From Pseudomonas sp. WJP1 (GTDB lineage Bacteria > Pseudomonadota > Gammaproteobacteria > Pseudomonadales > Pseudomonadaceae): a DNA stretch of 64,000 nucleotides. A program made the translations under genes and the position numbers. This document shows positions 18,948 through 27,900 of the stretch, piece by piece. The stretch spans positions 6,599,001 to 6,663,000 of the forward strand of contig NZ_CP110128.1 of the NCBI RefSeq assembly GCF_028471945.1. Direction: 5' to 3'. Positions within the stretch are counted from its first letter, which is position 1, and every line of letters begins with the position of its first letter. A model generated the notes under the pieces. The model was given only the letters and a program-made list of their open reading frames with translations, had not been told where the DNA came from and did not search any database.

Positions 18948-19822
18948 CAAAAGGCTCCCTGGATGATGCCGTCGCCGGACTCGATGCGGTCGATGAACAG
19001 GCAGGCTGCGAGCAGGTCGGCAGCGCCACCGGGCGAGGCATTCAACGCGATTAATTGTTGGTCCAGCTCATGCAGTCGGCGGCGACCGGCGAGGCTGGCA
19101 CTGCCACCGGCGTCGAGCACGGCCTGGGCGCCGAGCTGCATGGTGCTCAGGCCTTCCTCACCGGCGCGGTAGAGCACGCAGGTGTCGGCCAGGTTCGTCA
19201 TGATCGCCAGCAGCGCATCGAGCCGGGCGTTCTGTTCGCCATGGCCCGCGGCGCGGCTGCGCTTGAGTTGCGGCAGTGCGCGTTGTGTCACCGCCGGGTA
19301 GCCGAGTTGTGCTTCCTCACGAGCACCGCGTGCGCCGTAGCGTTGGGCGACTTGCGCGCCGTGACTCAGTGGACGCGGTGCATAACGGTCCTCGAGCAAG
19401 GCCAGGCGTGCCGCGCGCAGGGCGATGGAGCCAGCGGTGGTAGATTGCGGCTCGAGCGCAACAGCGGCGACCAGCAGGCCCAGCGCCCAGATGGCACCGC
19501 GATGTGTGTTCACACCGTTGGTGGTGGCGAGCATCGCTTGTTCGCCTTCACGACCGATCCGGCCAATGGCTTCACGCAACGGCAAGCCGATTTCGCCAAT
19601 GTCGATAGCGGCTTCAGCCATTTCCTTGAACGCCGGCCACAGGGCCAGCGCCGAGGCGTGCATCAGCCCCAGGTGCAGATCGGTGTGAGCGCCATTACCG
19701 CGACGGTCAACCAGCGCCGGTTTCGGCGACAAGTCCGCCTCGTCGATCAGCGCGTCCACCGCCAGGTCCGCCAGGCGTTCGGCCAGGCTCAGGGTTTTCG
19801 GTTGCAGGTTGAGTGCGTGCAT
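18947..19822 (-). CDS. mdcB: Triphosphoribosyl-dephospho-CoA synthase
   Basis: Makes 2'-(5''-triphosphoribosyl)-3'-dephospho-CoA, the precursor of the MdcC prosthetic group, from ATP and dephospho-CoA. The 291-residue protein is CitG-like, with [22 protein letters not shown] near residues 37-58 and [19 protein letters not shown] near 103-120. Its ATG overlaps the mdcA stop (TAATG). The same frame runs open far upstream, but that part lies inside mdcA in another frame and is not coding. Confidence 0.94.
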   Translation of the reverse strand: MHALNLQPKTLSLAERLADLAVDALIDEADLSPKPALVDRRGNGAHTDLHLGLMHASALALWPAFKEMAEAAIDIGEIGLPLREAIGRIGREGEQAMLATTNGVNTHRGAIWALGLLVAAVALEPQSTTAGSIALRAARLALLEDRYAPRPLSHGAQVAQRYGARGAREEAQLGYPAVTQRALPQLKRSRAAGHGEQNARLDALLAIMTNLADTCVLYRAGEEGLSTMQLGAQAVLDAGGSASLAGRRRLHELDQQLIALNASPGGAADLLAACLFIDRIESGDGIIQGAF

Positions 19823-21492
19823 TACCAGCTCCTGAACTTGGCGGGCGGGTTGTAGAGGCCACCGGACCACTCCACCAGGTCGGCCACGCTTTTGGCGGCG
19901 AGCAGTTCGCGGGTGGCGTCGGTACGGCGAATGCCGAGGTCTTCGGGCAAGGCGATCAAGCCTTCGCGGCGCATGCGCGCGGTATCTTTCGGGTTGTGGC
20001 GCAGGCCAATGGCGGTCACGCCAGCGACGGCGGCGATCATTGCCTGGCGTTCTTCCAGCGTTCGGGCCTTGTACAAATAGGCGATGCCTTCTTCGGTCAG
20101 CAGGTGGGTGACGTCGTCGCCGTAGATCATGATCGGCGCCAGTGGCATGCCGCTTTTCTTCGCCACGTCCACCGCGTCGAGAGTCTCGACGAAGGTCGGT
20201 TTGCCGCCTTCCTGGAAGGTCTCGACCATTTGCACCACCAGTTTCTTGCCGCGTTCGAGCATCGGCTCGGCCGCGTCGGCGTGGCGCATGTCGAGCCAGG
20301 CTGGCGTGCCGTGGCGGCGACCGCGGGGGTCGTGGCCCATGTTCGGCGCCCCACCAAAACCGGCCAGGCGACCACGGGTCACAGTGGAAGAATGGCCGTC
20401 GCCGTCGACTTGCAGGGTCGCGCCGATGAACAGGTCCACCGCGTATTGCCCGGCCAGTTGGCTGAACATCCGGTTGGAGCGCAGGGAGCCGTCTCGGCCG
20501 GTGAAGAACACGTCGGGACGGGCGGCGATGTAGTTTTCCATGCCCAACTCGGTGCCGAAGCAATGCACGCTTTCAACCCAGCCGCTTTCAATCGCGGGGA
20601 TCAGGGTCGGATGGGGATTGAGGGTCCAGTTGCGGCAGATCTTGCCCTTGAGGCCAAGGGATTCGCCGTAGGTCGGCAGGATCAGCTCGATGGCGGCCGT
20701 GTTGAAGCCGATGCCGTGGTTGAGCGACTGCACGTTGTGTTTTTCGTAGATCCCGCGAATCGCCATCATCGCCATCAGCACATGCACCGGCTTGATGTGC
20801 CGGGGGTCACGGGTGAACAGCGGCTCGATGTAGAAAGGCTTGTCGGCCACCACCACGAAATCGACCCAAGAGGCAGGGATGTCAACGCGTGGCAAATCAG
20901 TGACGTCGTCGACCAGCTGGTTGACCTGGACGATGACGATGCCGTCGCTGAAGGCGGCCGGTTCGATCAGCGCCGGCGTGTCTTCGGTGCTGGGGCCGGT
21001 GTAGATGTTACCGGCGCGGTCGGCCATGAAGCCGGCGCTGAGCACCACGTTGGGAATCAGGTCGACCACCAGTCGCGCATAAAGCTCGATGTAGGTGTGG
21101 ATCGCGCCGATTTCCAGCAAGCCGTCTTCGAGCAATTGGCTGATGCGCAGGCTCTGGGTGCCGGCAAAGGAGAAGTCGAGCTTGCGCGCAATGCCGCGCT
21201 CGAACAGGTCCAGGTGCTCGGAACGACCGACGCTGGGCATGATCATGTGCAGGTCATGCAGCTTGCCCGGATCGGCCTTGGCCAGGGAGCGGGAAAGAAA
21301 ATCCGCCTGCTTCTGGTTGTTGCCCTCCAGCACCACGCGATCGCCCGGCAGGATCAACGCCTCCAGCGCCGCCACGATCTTGTCGGTGGGCAACACCACA
21401 CCGTCAGCCAGGTCTCGCACCTGCGCAAGGCGCCGCTGCTTTTCGCTGCGCCGCCGCGTCCATCGCGAGTCGGGGGATATTGTTGTTGTCAT
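19822..21492 (-). CDS. mdcA: Malonate decarboxylase alpha subunit (acetyl-S-ACP:malonate ACP transferase)
   Basis: Exchanges the acetyl group on MdcC for malonate, giving free acetate. It is 556 residues from the ATG at 21492, preceded by a GGAG site; a GTG two codons upstream is possible. The CoA-transferase-like fold is evident in segments such as [25 protein letters not shown] and [31 protein letters not shown]. It is the first gene of the operon. Confidence 0.95.
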   Translation of the reverse strand: MTTTISPDSRWTRRRSEKQRRLAQVRDLADGVVLPTDKIVAALEALILPGDRVVLEGNNQKQADFLSRSLAKADPGKLHDLHMIMPSVGRSEHLDLFERGIARKLDFSFAGTQSLRISQLLEDGLLEIGAIHTYIELYARLVVDLIPNVVLSAGFMADRAGNIYTGPSTEDTPALIEPAAFSDGIVIVQVNQLVDDVTDLPRVDIPASWVDFVVVADKPFYIEPLFTRDPRHIKPVHVLMAMMAIRGIYEKHNVQSLNHGIGFNTAAIELILPTYGESLGLKGKICRNWTLNPHPTLIPAIESGWVESVHCFGTELGMENYIAARPDVFFTGRDGSLRSNRMFSQLAGQYAVDLFIGATLQVDGDGHSSTVTRGRLAGFGGAPNMGHDPRGRRHGTPAWLDMRHADAAEPMLERGKKLVVQMVETFQEGGKPTFVETLDAVDVAKKSGMPLAPIMIYGDDVTHLLTEEGIAYLYKARTLEERQAMIAAVAGVTAIGLRHNPKDTARMRREGLIALPEDLGIRRTDATRELLAAKSVADLVEWSGGLYNPPAKFRSW

Positions 21493-21573
21493 GACCACTC
21501 CACGGGTTCGCTGTCGTGGGGGTCACAGTAGGAGGGTTAGGTGGGGGTATCAATCAAGCGGAGTGGTGGATTG

Positions 21574-21588
21574 TTACGGTCACCGTAA
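21574..21588. promoter_or_regulatory. Perfect dyad upstream of mdcA, candidate MdcR operator
   Basis: TTACGGTCACCGTAA has 7-base arms around a single central base and lies 82-96 bases upstream of the mdcA start. Its T...A ends and spacing fit a LysR-type box, and the cluster encodes its own LysR protein. The assignment to MdcR is an inference. Confidence 0.5.
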
Positions 21589-21599
21589 TGATTCGATAT

Positions 21600-22637
21600 C
21601 TATCGTTTTCGAATGCTATTGCGCATAAATACAACTTCACGAGCATCTAGGTCAGTGTTACGCCATTCCACGCGCTTTATGGAACTTGGCATTATAGCTT
21701 CTACATTTCCATGGGAGCGTTCAAACAAATCTTTCAATTCAGAAATTACAATTCCGTGAGAAAATTGAAAGGTTTCTATCTCAAGACCTCTTGGGCTCAA
21801 TATAGCTTCGTTGGCAACACTCGATTCAGCCGACCCTAACTCAACCCTCATATTTCGTGCATGATTATTTATTAAATCCGCATCACCCAGATCAGTTACT
21901 GGCTGCGGCTTATACTTTTTCATTACATCACGAGGAGCCGCCCTCCACTCTAAATATTGAAGACTGGCCTTGGACAATGGATTTTTAAGACTCTCCGATA
22001 CATTTTGAATTGGACGATATTCAACATATCCTTTAAATATCCCCGTACTAAAATCTGTCTTGCTCCACAGATCAATCACCTTATTAGTGAAAAATGAGTA
22101 CCAGGTCCCGGCCCTTCCCGTTGGATCGCTCATATTTATCGGATCACCCAAACAATAGGAATAGGAATTAATCCCCCCCTTATCAAACGGACTTAAACGA
22201 TCCGGACTATTAAAACGCATCAAAACTGGATTAAACGCCCGATGCCCATTACCCAACAAATAATGCCCTGTCATTGCATCCGGCCGCTCACCATTAAAAC
22301 CCAGCAAACTGGTTAAACCACTTTCTGCGCGAAGATGACCGTAGGGTGAGTACACAATCGGAAGCGGAAATCTGCCGACTGTGTACATCACGGAACGCTG
22401 CTGATCAGTGGCCAATAAAGCAGTTTCGAGTGTGTCGCCCAGACGTTTCTGTTGTGCCAATAACTGATCACCTTGCTGCACGATTGAACAGCGCATCAGG
22501 CCCTGAATCTCCGTGGCCAACCGGCTTTTGCAGTAAAAGCGCTGAAGAGTGTCCTGCTTGGCTGAATTCAAGCCAATCAAACAATCCAGCGGATCATAGT
22601 GATAAGTGCAGAGTACTTCTTTGTTTTGGGAAGGCAT
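21600..22637 (-). CDS. Rhs core-domain protein with variable C-terminal tip
   Basis: A 345-residue stand-alone Rhs-type protein. The first 170 residues show repeat-derived sequence and the hallmark core (GYLLGNGHRAFNPVLMRFNSPDRLSPFDKGGINSYSYCLGDPINMSDPTGRA region, about 125-173). After DPTGRA the sequence switches to an unrelated, visibly AT-richer tip of about 170 residues with no motif I recognise. In this family such tips are often toxic domains, each with an adjacent immunity gene. None is visible here: only about 100 bases separate the stop from mdcA. The ATG at 22637 has an AGGAG site 8 bases upstream. There is no secretion signal. Confidence 0.8.
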   Translation of the reverse strand: MPSQNKEVLCTYHYDPLDCLIGLNSAKQDTLQRFYCKSRLATEIQGLMRCSIVQQGDQLLAQQKRLGDTLETALLATDQQRSVMYTVGRFPLPIVYSPYGHLRAESGLTSLLGFNGERPDAMTGHYLLGNGHRAFNPVLMRFNSPDRLSPFDKGGINSYSYCLGDPINMSDPTGRAGTWYSFFTNKVIDLWSKTDFSTGIFKGYVEYRPIQNVSESLKNPLSKASLQYLEWRAAPRDVMKKYKPQPVTDLGDADLINNHARNMRVELGSAESSVANEAILSPRGLEIETFQFSHGIVISELKDLFERSHGNVEAIMPSSIKRVEWRNTDLDAREVVFMRNSIRKR

Positions 22638-22813
22638 TGGCAGGGCTCCTGCTGCTCCTTGCTGATGGCATTGAGCTTCGGCTCCTTTGCTGAAGGTGTC
22701 TACTAGTAGAACTGATAGGTAAGTGCTGGCCAGAGGCGAACCTCATGTCAGCTGAACAAAACCTGGGAGTGACGTGGACTGGTGCTTTTTCAGCGGCAGT
22801 ACCGACGCCTTCG

Positions 22814-22832
22814 CGGGCGGCGATCCGACTTG
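22814..22832. repeat. Isolated copy of a 19-base REP-associated string
   Basis: CGGGCGGCGATCCGACTTG here is the exact complement of 45610-45628, which sits inside a REP palindrome. It lies in the 269-base gap between the Rhs gene and the nucleotidyltransferase gene. I see nothing else in that gap beyond a probable promoter for the Rhs gene. Confidence 0.6.
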
Positions 22833-22906
22833 TCCGAGAAGACGCCAACCACCCCCACAGCTCTCAATGGTGAAGCGGTTCCGGCGGCTCGACCTTCAAC
22901 CCACCG

Positions 22907-23536
22907 CTACGTACCAGATTCTCCAGACTCTCGTTGCTGCCCATCCTTGGACTCCATAGGGCTCTCACCCATCAGATTGATCTTGTCCTGTTGCGCTACC
23001 CGCACGACGAAGCTGTTTTCAGCCTTTATCTTTGCTGCCCAGTCTTCGGGGGTGTAGAGCGTCGGGTTAATGGTGCGACCCAGTTGCTCTTCCAGGGGCA
23101 AGAGCCGTTCCATCACTTCACTGTAGTGCAGCCCTTTACCAATCAGCATGAGATCAATGTCACTGGATGCGTTGGCCTGATCCTTGGCGATCGACCCATA
23201 GACAAACGCCCAATCGAGCTGATCGGCGAAGGGCTGCAAGGCGTCGCGCAAAGGCTGTGCGATACCGAAGGTTTTGCGAGTGATACCCATGAGCTCTGTA
23301 TAGATCGGGCAATCGGGATTGGCTTGATAGTGAGTCTGGTTGCCCTGTCGGGACATCGTCAGTACCCCCGCCCGTTGCAAGCGATCCAGTTCGCGCATGA
23401 GGCTGCCTTTGCCCACTTGAGCCCAGCGCGCGATCTCGTTGGCGTAAAAGCTTCGGTCGGGTTTGCCGAACAACAGGCCCAGCACTTTTTGCTGAGTGGT
23501 CGTGAACAAGGCTTCGCTGAGAGAGAGGTTTTGCAC
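22907..23536 (-). CDS. Winged-helix/nucleotidyltransferase fusion protein
   Basis: About 209 residues. Residues 5-75 form a winged-helix DNA-binding domain (KVLGLLFGKPDRSFYANEIAR, GKGSLMRELDRLQRAGVL). Residues 100-150 are a minimal nucleotidyltransferase domain with the GS-x9-SDIDL motif (VYGSIAKDQANASSDIDLMLIG), giving two catalytic Asp. Similar proteins can act as MNT-type antitoxins or regulators, but no HEPN partner gene is adjacent. Starts at GTG 23536 or TTG 23548 are possible and neither has a good Shine-Dalgarno. Two dyads immediately upstream suggest autoregulation. The C-terminus is polar (SKDGQQRESGESGT). Target unknown. Confidence 0.75.
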   Translation of the reverse strand: MQNLSLSEALFTTTQQKVLGLLFGKPDRSFYANEIARWAQVGKGSLMRELDRLQRAGVLTMSRQGNQTHYQANPDCPIYTELMGITRKTFGIAQPLRDALQPFADQLDWAFVYGSIAKDQANASSDIDLMLIGKGLHYSEVMERLLPLEEQLGRTINPTLYTPEDWAAKIKAENSFVVRVAQQDKINLMGESPMESKDGQQRESGESGT

Positions 23537-23551
23537 AGTGACAACCAAAGA

Positions 23552-23587
23552 GTCCCAAATTGGGAACGATAGGTCCCTTTTTGGGAA
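23552..23587. promoter_or_regulatory. Two tandem dyads 21 bp apart, candidate autoregulatory operators
   Basis: GTCCCAAATTGGGAA (23552-23566) and GTCCCTTTTTGGGAA (23573-23587) share TCCC-N5-GGGA symmetry. They are exactly 21 bp apart, which puts them on the same face of the helix. They lie 16 bases before the GTG start of a gene that encodes its own winged helix. Confidence 0.6.
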
Positions 23588-23745
23588 TCTTCAACCTTTG
23601 GACATCTTCGCCAGACGATGGGGTTTTGTGTTTAAACATTTGTCCGCAGAAACGGTGGAAGGCTACAACTCCTGACACCGCTGCCTACAGCAATGCCGGA
23701 ACCCGCTGACTGGTGCGCTTTTGTGCTGATCGTTATCGTTTGGGT

Positions 23746-23963
23746 GTCGCTGCAAATTCAGCGACCGGGTTTGGAACCCCGAGGTGTAAAAGGCGAAAAA
23801 ACGCCATTCATAACGTATGCTTGCGCACCTTGAATGTGTGCATTCCGTTATGGCGGCTGTGCGCGGGAGACCTTCGGGTCTACCGGGTTTTCTCCATTTA
23901 CCTCGGGTTCCAACCTGCGTACAGCTGCCACCCTAATTCGTTTGGAACCGAATGGTGCAGCTG
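23746..23963 (+). ncRNA. Structured leader RNA upstream of the DUF6124 gene
   Basis: A series of helices is visible: GTCGCTG 23746-23752 with 23759-23765; GGGTT 23767-23771 with 23775-23779; GGCG 23792-23795 with 23802-23805; CATAACG 23809-23815 with 23846-23852, enclosing TGCGCAC 23822-23828 with 23836-23842. Next come a UUCG-capped hairpin AGACC-TTCG-GGTCT at 23868-23881 and a 13-bp helix, GGCGGCTGTGCGC 23852-23864 with 23917-23929. The 3' arm of that helix can instead pair downstream: CAGCTG 23922-23927 with 23958-23963, CACC with GGTG, and ATTCG with CGAAT. That hairpin ends 13 bases before the Shine-Dalgarno. This looks like a regulatory leader; no ligand is known to me and I cannot name a family. 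Confidence 0.5.
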
Positions 23964-23987
23964 AAACTCATCCAATGGAGAATCAGT

Positions 23988-24356
23988 ATGTTCAAAGTAA
24001 CTCCCAATCCCCCGGAAACCGATCCCGATTCCCAAGCTTCCTTCGAAGACGAGAAACTCAAAGAAGCCGCCGACCGCGCCCTCTCTCATTACTTCCCGTC
24101 ACCTCACGAAAAACCGGCCAAGCGCCGAAAATTCCAGCTCTTCACCGTCTCTCCCGGTATCGGCACCGAAGCGCTTCTGGCCAATGCCTCAGAAGACCTG
24201 CTGTCCATCAGTGCCATTGCGGCCGATCTGGCAGACGATGTGGAAGGCTCGCGTCGCTCGGTAGCCCTGGCGCTCAGCCGGATGGCCGATGGCGTGCATT
24301 TGTTGGTGGAGCGGGCGTTGGATCATCATGAGGCGTTGGCTCAGGCCAAGGTTTAG
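23988..24356 (+). CDS. DUF6124-type small protein
   Basis: A 122-residue protein that resembles the Pseudomonas-restricted DUF6124 family: an N-terminal MFKVTPNPPETDP, an acidic/polar linker, and a C-terminal helical domain with IGTEALLANASEDLLSISAIAADLADDVEGSRRS and ALDHHEAL. Function unknown. No signal peptide or membrane segment is visible. I chose the ATG at 23988, which has GGAG 7 bases upstream, over the ATG at 23952, which lies inside the leader hairpin. The gene stands alone behind the structured leader. Confidence 0.8.
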   Translation: MFKVTPNPPETDPDSQASFEDEKLKEAADRALSHYFPSPHEKPAKRRKFQLFTVSPGIGTEALLANASEDLLSISAIAADLADDVEGSRRSVALALSRMADGVHLLVERALDHHEALAQAKV

Positions 24357-24386
24357 CAGTCAGGTTTTCGGTGGATTGAAGGCCGT

Positions 24387-24479
24387 CTTCGCGGGCAAGC
24401 CTCGCTCCTACAGGTTTCGTGTCATACACAATATTCGCGAACGACATAAAATTTGTAGGAGCGAGGCTTGCCCGCGAAG
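24387..24479. repeat. REP-type palindrome between the DUF6124 gene and chpC
   Basis: CTTCGCGGGCAAGCCTCGCT and its complement surround a 40-base AT-richer spacer. It lies between two convergent genes. Confidence 0.9.
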
Positions 24480-24486
24480 GGGCCCT

Positions 24487-24954
24487 TCAGACGAGCGCAG
24501 CACCCACCAACAACTCCTCCAACGCCAACAAATCCGGCACCTTCGCCACCTGATCCGCCACCTGCACCGCCGCTTTTTCCAGCGAGCACAACGGCACATC
24601 CACATAACTCAACTGACTGTCGAGCTTGTACGAACGCGGAATCCCCTGGACCAGAATCGCGATGAATTTCAGCCCAGGTCGACCACCGAGCGCATTGAGA
24701 ATGACGATTCGCGCGCGTTCGCCGATGACGATTTTCTGCCCGCAGGCCGACTCGAAGTTGAGCAACGGTATCTGCCGGTCGCGCCACGCTACCCGTCCCA
24801 GGTACCAGGGCGGTGAATCCAGGTCGAAGGCCGCGGGTTGGTAGTCGATCAGCTCCGCCACTGCGACGTTGGGCAGGATCAGGTTGCGGTCGGCCAGGGG
24901 CAGCAGCAGGCCGGTGAGGTGGCTGTCGCGCGGCTCGTGGCGACGCTCATGCAT
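24487..24954 (-). CDS. chpC: CheW-like protein ChpC of the Pil-Chp system
   Basis: An adaptor of the CheW family (155 residues) that would couple receptors to the kinase ChpA. It has the CheW-domain pattern (NLILPNVAVAELIDY, PPWYLGRVAWRDRQIPLLNFE, KFIAILVQGIP). The ATG at 24954 begins MHERRHEPRDSHL and overlaps the chpA stop by 8 bases, so it is translationally coupled. In P. aeruginosa a CheB-like gene (chpB) lies between chpA and chpC; here there is no room for it. Confidence 0.9.
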   Translation of the reverse strand: MHERRHEPRDSHLTGLLLPLADRNLILPNVAVAELIDYQPAAFDLDSPPWYLGRVAWRDRQIPLLNFESACGQKIVIGERARIVILNALGGRPGLKFIAILVQGIPRSYKLDSQLSYVDVPLCSLEKAAVQVADQVAKVPDLLALEELLVGAALV

Positions 24955-27900
24955 GGGTCTTGCTCCACAGGGCGATGCTTTCGAGCAATACCGATTCCTG
25001 GTACGGCTTGCCAAGGTAGTCGTTGACGCCGATGGCCATGGCCCGATCGCGGTGTTTCTGGCCGGTGCGCGAGGTGATCATGATGATCGGCAGGTGCCGC
25101 AGACGCTCATCCTTGCGTACCTGGGTCGCGACTTCGAAGCCGTCCATGCGCGGCATTTCGATGTCCAGCAGCATCAGGTCCGGGCTGTGCTCTTCCAGCA
25201 GCAGCATGGCGTCGACACCGTCCTTGGCGGTCAGTACGTTCATGCCGTGGCGTTCGAGCAAACGGCTGGTGACCTTGCGCACGGTGACCGAGTCGTCGAC
25301 CACCATCACCAGCAAGGGCCGCTGCGGCTCGACCTCGACTTCGGGGCTCACCGGACGCTGCGGTGCCCGGGCCTGCATGGCGCGAACCGGCGCCAGCAGA
25401 TCCAGGATCAGCACCACCCGGCCGTCCCCCAGAATCGTCGCCCCGGACACTCCTTGCACCGCCGCAAACTGCGGGCCGAGGCTCTTGACCACGATCTCAC
25501 GCGTGCCCGCCATGGCATCGACCTGCACCGCAATGTGACGCTCGTTGCATTGCACCAGCAATACCGGCAGCGGCAGGCCCTGACCCAGCAGCCGTGGACG
25601 TGGGCTGGTTTTCAGCAGCTCACCCAGGTAACACAATTCATAGCGCTGCCCGGCGTATTCATAAGTCGGCGGATCAAGACGAAAATGCCCCTCGAGCTCG
25701 TTGGGCAATACGCGGACAATGCCATCGATGGTGTTCAGCGGAATCGCGTATTGGTCTTCCCCGCATTGCACCATCAGCGCCCGGTTGACCGACACAGTGA
25801 ACGGCAGGCGAATGCGAAAATGCACGCCCTGCCCTGGCACGGAGTCGATGCTCATGGTGCCGCCCAGCTGTCGCACTTCTTCGTGCACCACGTCCATGCC
25901 GACACCGCGCCCGGAGATCTGGGTGATTTTCTCGGCCGTGGAAAACCCCGGTTGCAGGATGAATTGCAGCACGTCGTGGTCGCTGATGACGCTGTGCGGG
26001 TCGAGCAGCCCGCGCTTGATCGCCTTGCGCCGCACCGCTTCCAGTGGCACGCCGGCACCGTCGTCGCGAATATCGAAAATGATGTCGCCGCCTTCGCGCA
26101 ACAGGTCCAGGGTGATCCGCCCTTGCGCCGGCTTGCCCGCCGCCACCCGTACAGGGGCGGCTTCCAGGCCGTGGTCGACGGCATTGCGCAACATATGCTC
26201 CAAAGGCGCCGCCATGCGTTCGAGCACATTGCGATCCATTTCGCCTTCGGCGTTGCCGACGATGAACTCGACGTCCTTGCCCAGCTCACTGGCCACCTGG
26301 CGGACGATGCGCTTCAAGCGCGGCAACATCCGCTCGAACGGCACCATGCGCGTACGCATCAGGCCTTCCTGCAATTCGGTGTTGATGCGGCCCTGCTGTT
26401 GCAACAGGTTTTCCGCGTCCAGGGTGCGCCGGTCGAGGGTTTCCTTGAGGTCAAGCAAGTCGGAGGCGGATTCGAACAGGGCCCGCGACAGTTGTTGCAA
26501 TTGCGAGTGGCGGTCCATTTCCAGCGGGTCGAACTCTTCGTAACCCAGGCGCTCGGCGTCGACTTGCTGGCGGCTGAGGATCCTGCCCTGGGTTTCGGTG
26601 TCGAGCCGGCGCAACTGGTCGCGCATGCGCTCGATGGTGGTTTCCATCTCGTTGAGCGCCACCTGCGCGTCGTTGACCTGCTGCTCGATGCGACCGCGAA
26701 AGATCGAGGTTTCGGCGGCCAGGTTGACCAGGTCGTCGAGCAGTTCGGCCGAGACCTTGACCATGTCCGCCCCGGCATCGGGTTGCAGCAGTGGCGTCTC
26801 GGTTTTCGCCGAAACGGGCACGGTGAGCGGCACCGGTGAATCAGGCTGCACCGGGTGACTGAAGTTCTGGATGGCATCGATCAGCCGATCGGCCGGCGGC
26901 AACGGCTCACCGGCGCGCGCCGCGTCGAGCATCTGGGCCAGTCGGTCATGGCTGCGCTGCAACAGTTCGAACAACGCCGCCGTGGGTTGCAGCGCGCCGG
27001 TGGATAAACCCTCGTAGAGAAATTCCAGCTCATGGGCCAGATCGCCAATCGGCGCGATTTCCACCATGCGCGCACCGCCCTTGAGGGTGTGCAGGTCGCG
27101 CAGCAGGGTTTCCATTTCCTGACGGCTCGACGGCTCGGCCTGCCAGCGCAGCAGCGCCGCGCCGGAGCTTTCGATGATGTCGAAACCTTCCTCAAGGAAA
27201 ATATCCAGCAACTCGCCGTCATGGTGGGCCGAGTCGTTGCCGGCCGCTGCTTCGATCACCTCGGCGTTACCCGCGTGGCCTTGCCTGAACGCGCGAATCG
27301 CTTCGATCAGTTCCCCGGGGTCGCCCAGGGCTTGCTGGTCTTGCAGTTGTTCAAGCAACTGCGCCAGACGGTCATGGCTCTGTTGCAGCAACTGCACCAG
27401 CCCTTCGCTGTGGCTGTAACGGCGGTCCGCCAGGCCTTCATAGAGGTTTTCCAGTTCCTGGGCCAGGTCGCCGACCGGCTCGACCTCGGCCATCCGCGCG
27501 CCACCTTTGAGGGTGTGCAGATCGCGCTGCAACGAGGACAGCGGCGCGGGGTTATGCGGTTCACTGACCCAGCGTTGCAGCGAATGGTTGGCGCTGTCGA
27601 GGATATCTTCAGCTTCTTCGAGGAAGATCGAAACGATGTCGTCGTCCAGCTCGGCTGCGCGGTCCTTTGTAGGAGCCGGCTTGCCGGCGAAGGATTCAAA
27701 GGCACCGCATTTATCCGATGAAAGCGCGTCATCGTTATCGTCCATCGCGAGCAGGCTCGCTCCTACAGGGGGGAGCGTGCGCTCGAGTTCGGCGGTGGCG
27801 TCGCCCAGCTCGCGGATGCTCAAGGTGCGGCTGCCGTCGCTGCGGATCAGGCCCATGGCCGAAGGGTCCAGGCTCTGGTCGAGCAAGCCGTGCAAGGCCC

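Noticed and set aside
18947..20563. A 538-codon frame containing mdcB plus a long N-terminal extension
   Set aside because: The extension lies inside mdcA in another frame and is Arg-rich nonsense. The mdcB start at 19822 overlaps the mdcA stop in the style of the operon.
21493..21599. Possible immunity gene for the Rhs protein
   Set aside because: Only about 107 bases remain, with no start and frame long enough; the region holds the mdcA promoter.
22638..22906. Possible HEPN toxin partner for the wHTH-nucleotidyltransferase gene
   Set aside because: Open frames here are short and lack the Rx4-6H motif. The gap looks non-coding.
23834..24331. A 165-codon plus-strand frame overlapping the leader and the DUF6124 gene
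   Set aside because: It reads through the structured leader in another frame. The DUF6124 gene has a good start at 23988 and a recognised family pattern.
21600..24486. Mobile element or prophage remnant around the Rhs gene
   Set aside because: No integrase, transposase, attachment repeats or phage genes were seen; only composition suggests transfer.
24869..26839. A 656-codon plus-strand open frame
   Set aside because: It is opposite the ATPase, CheW and receiver parts of chpA and has no domains.
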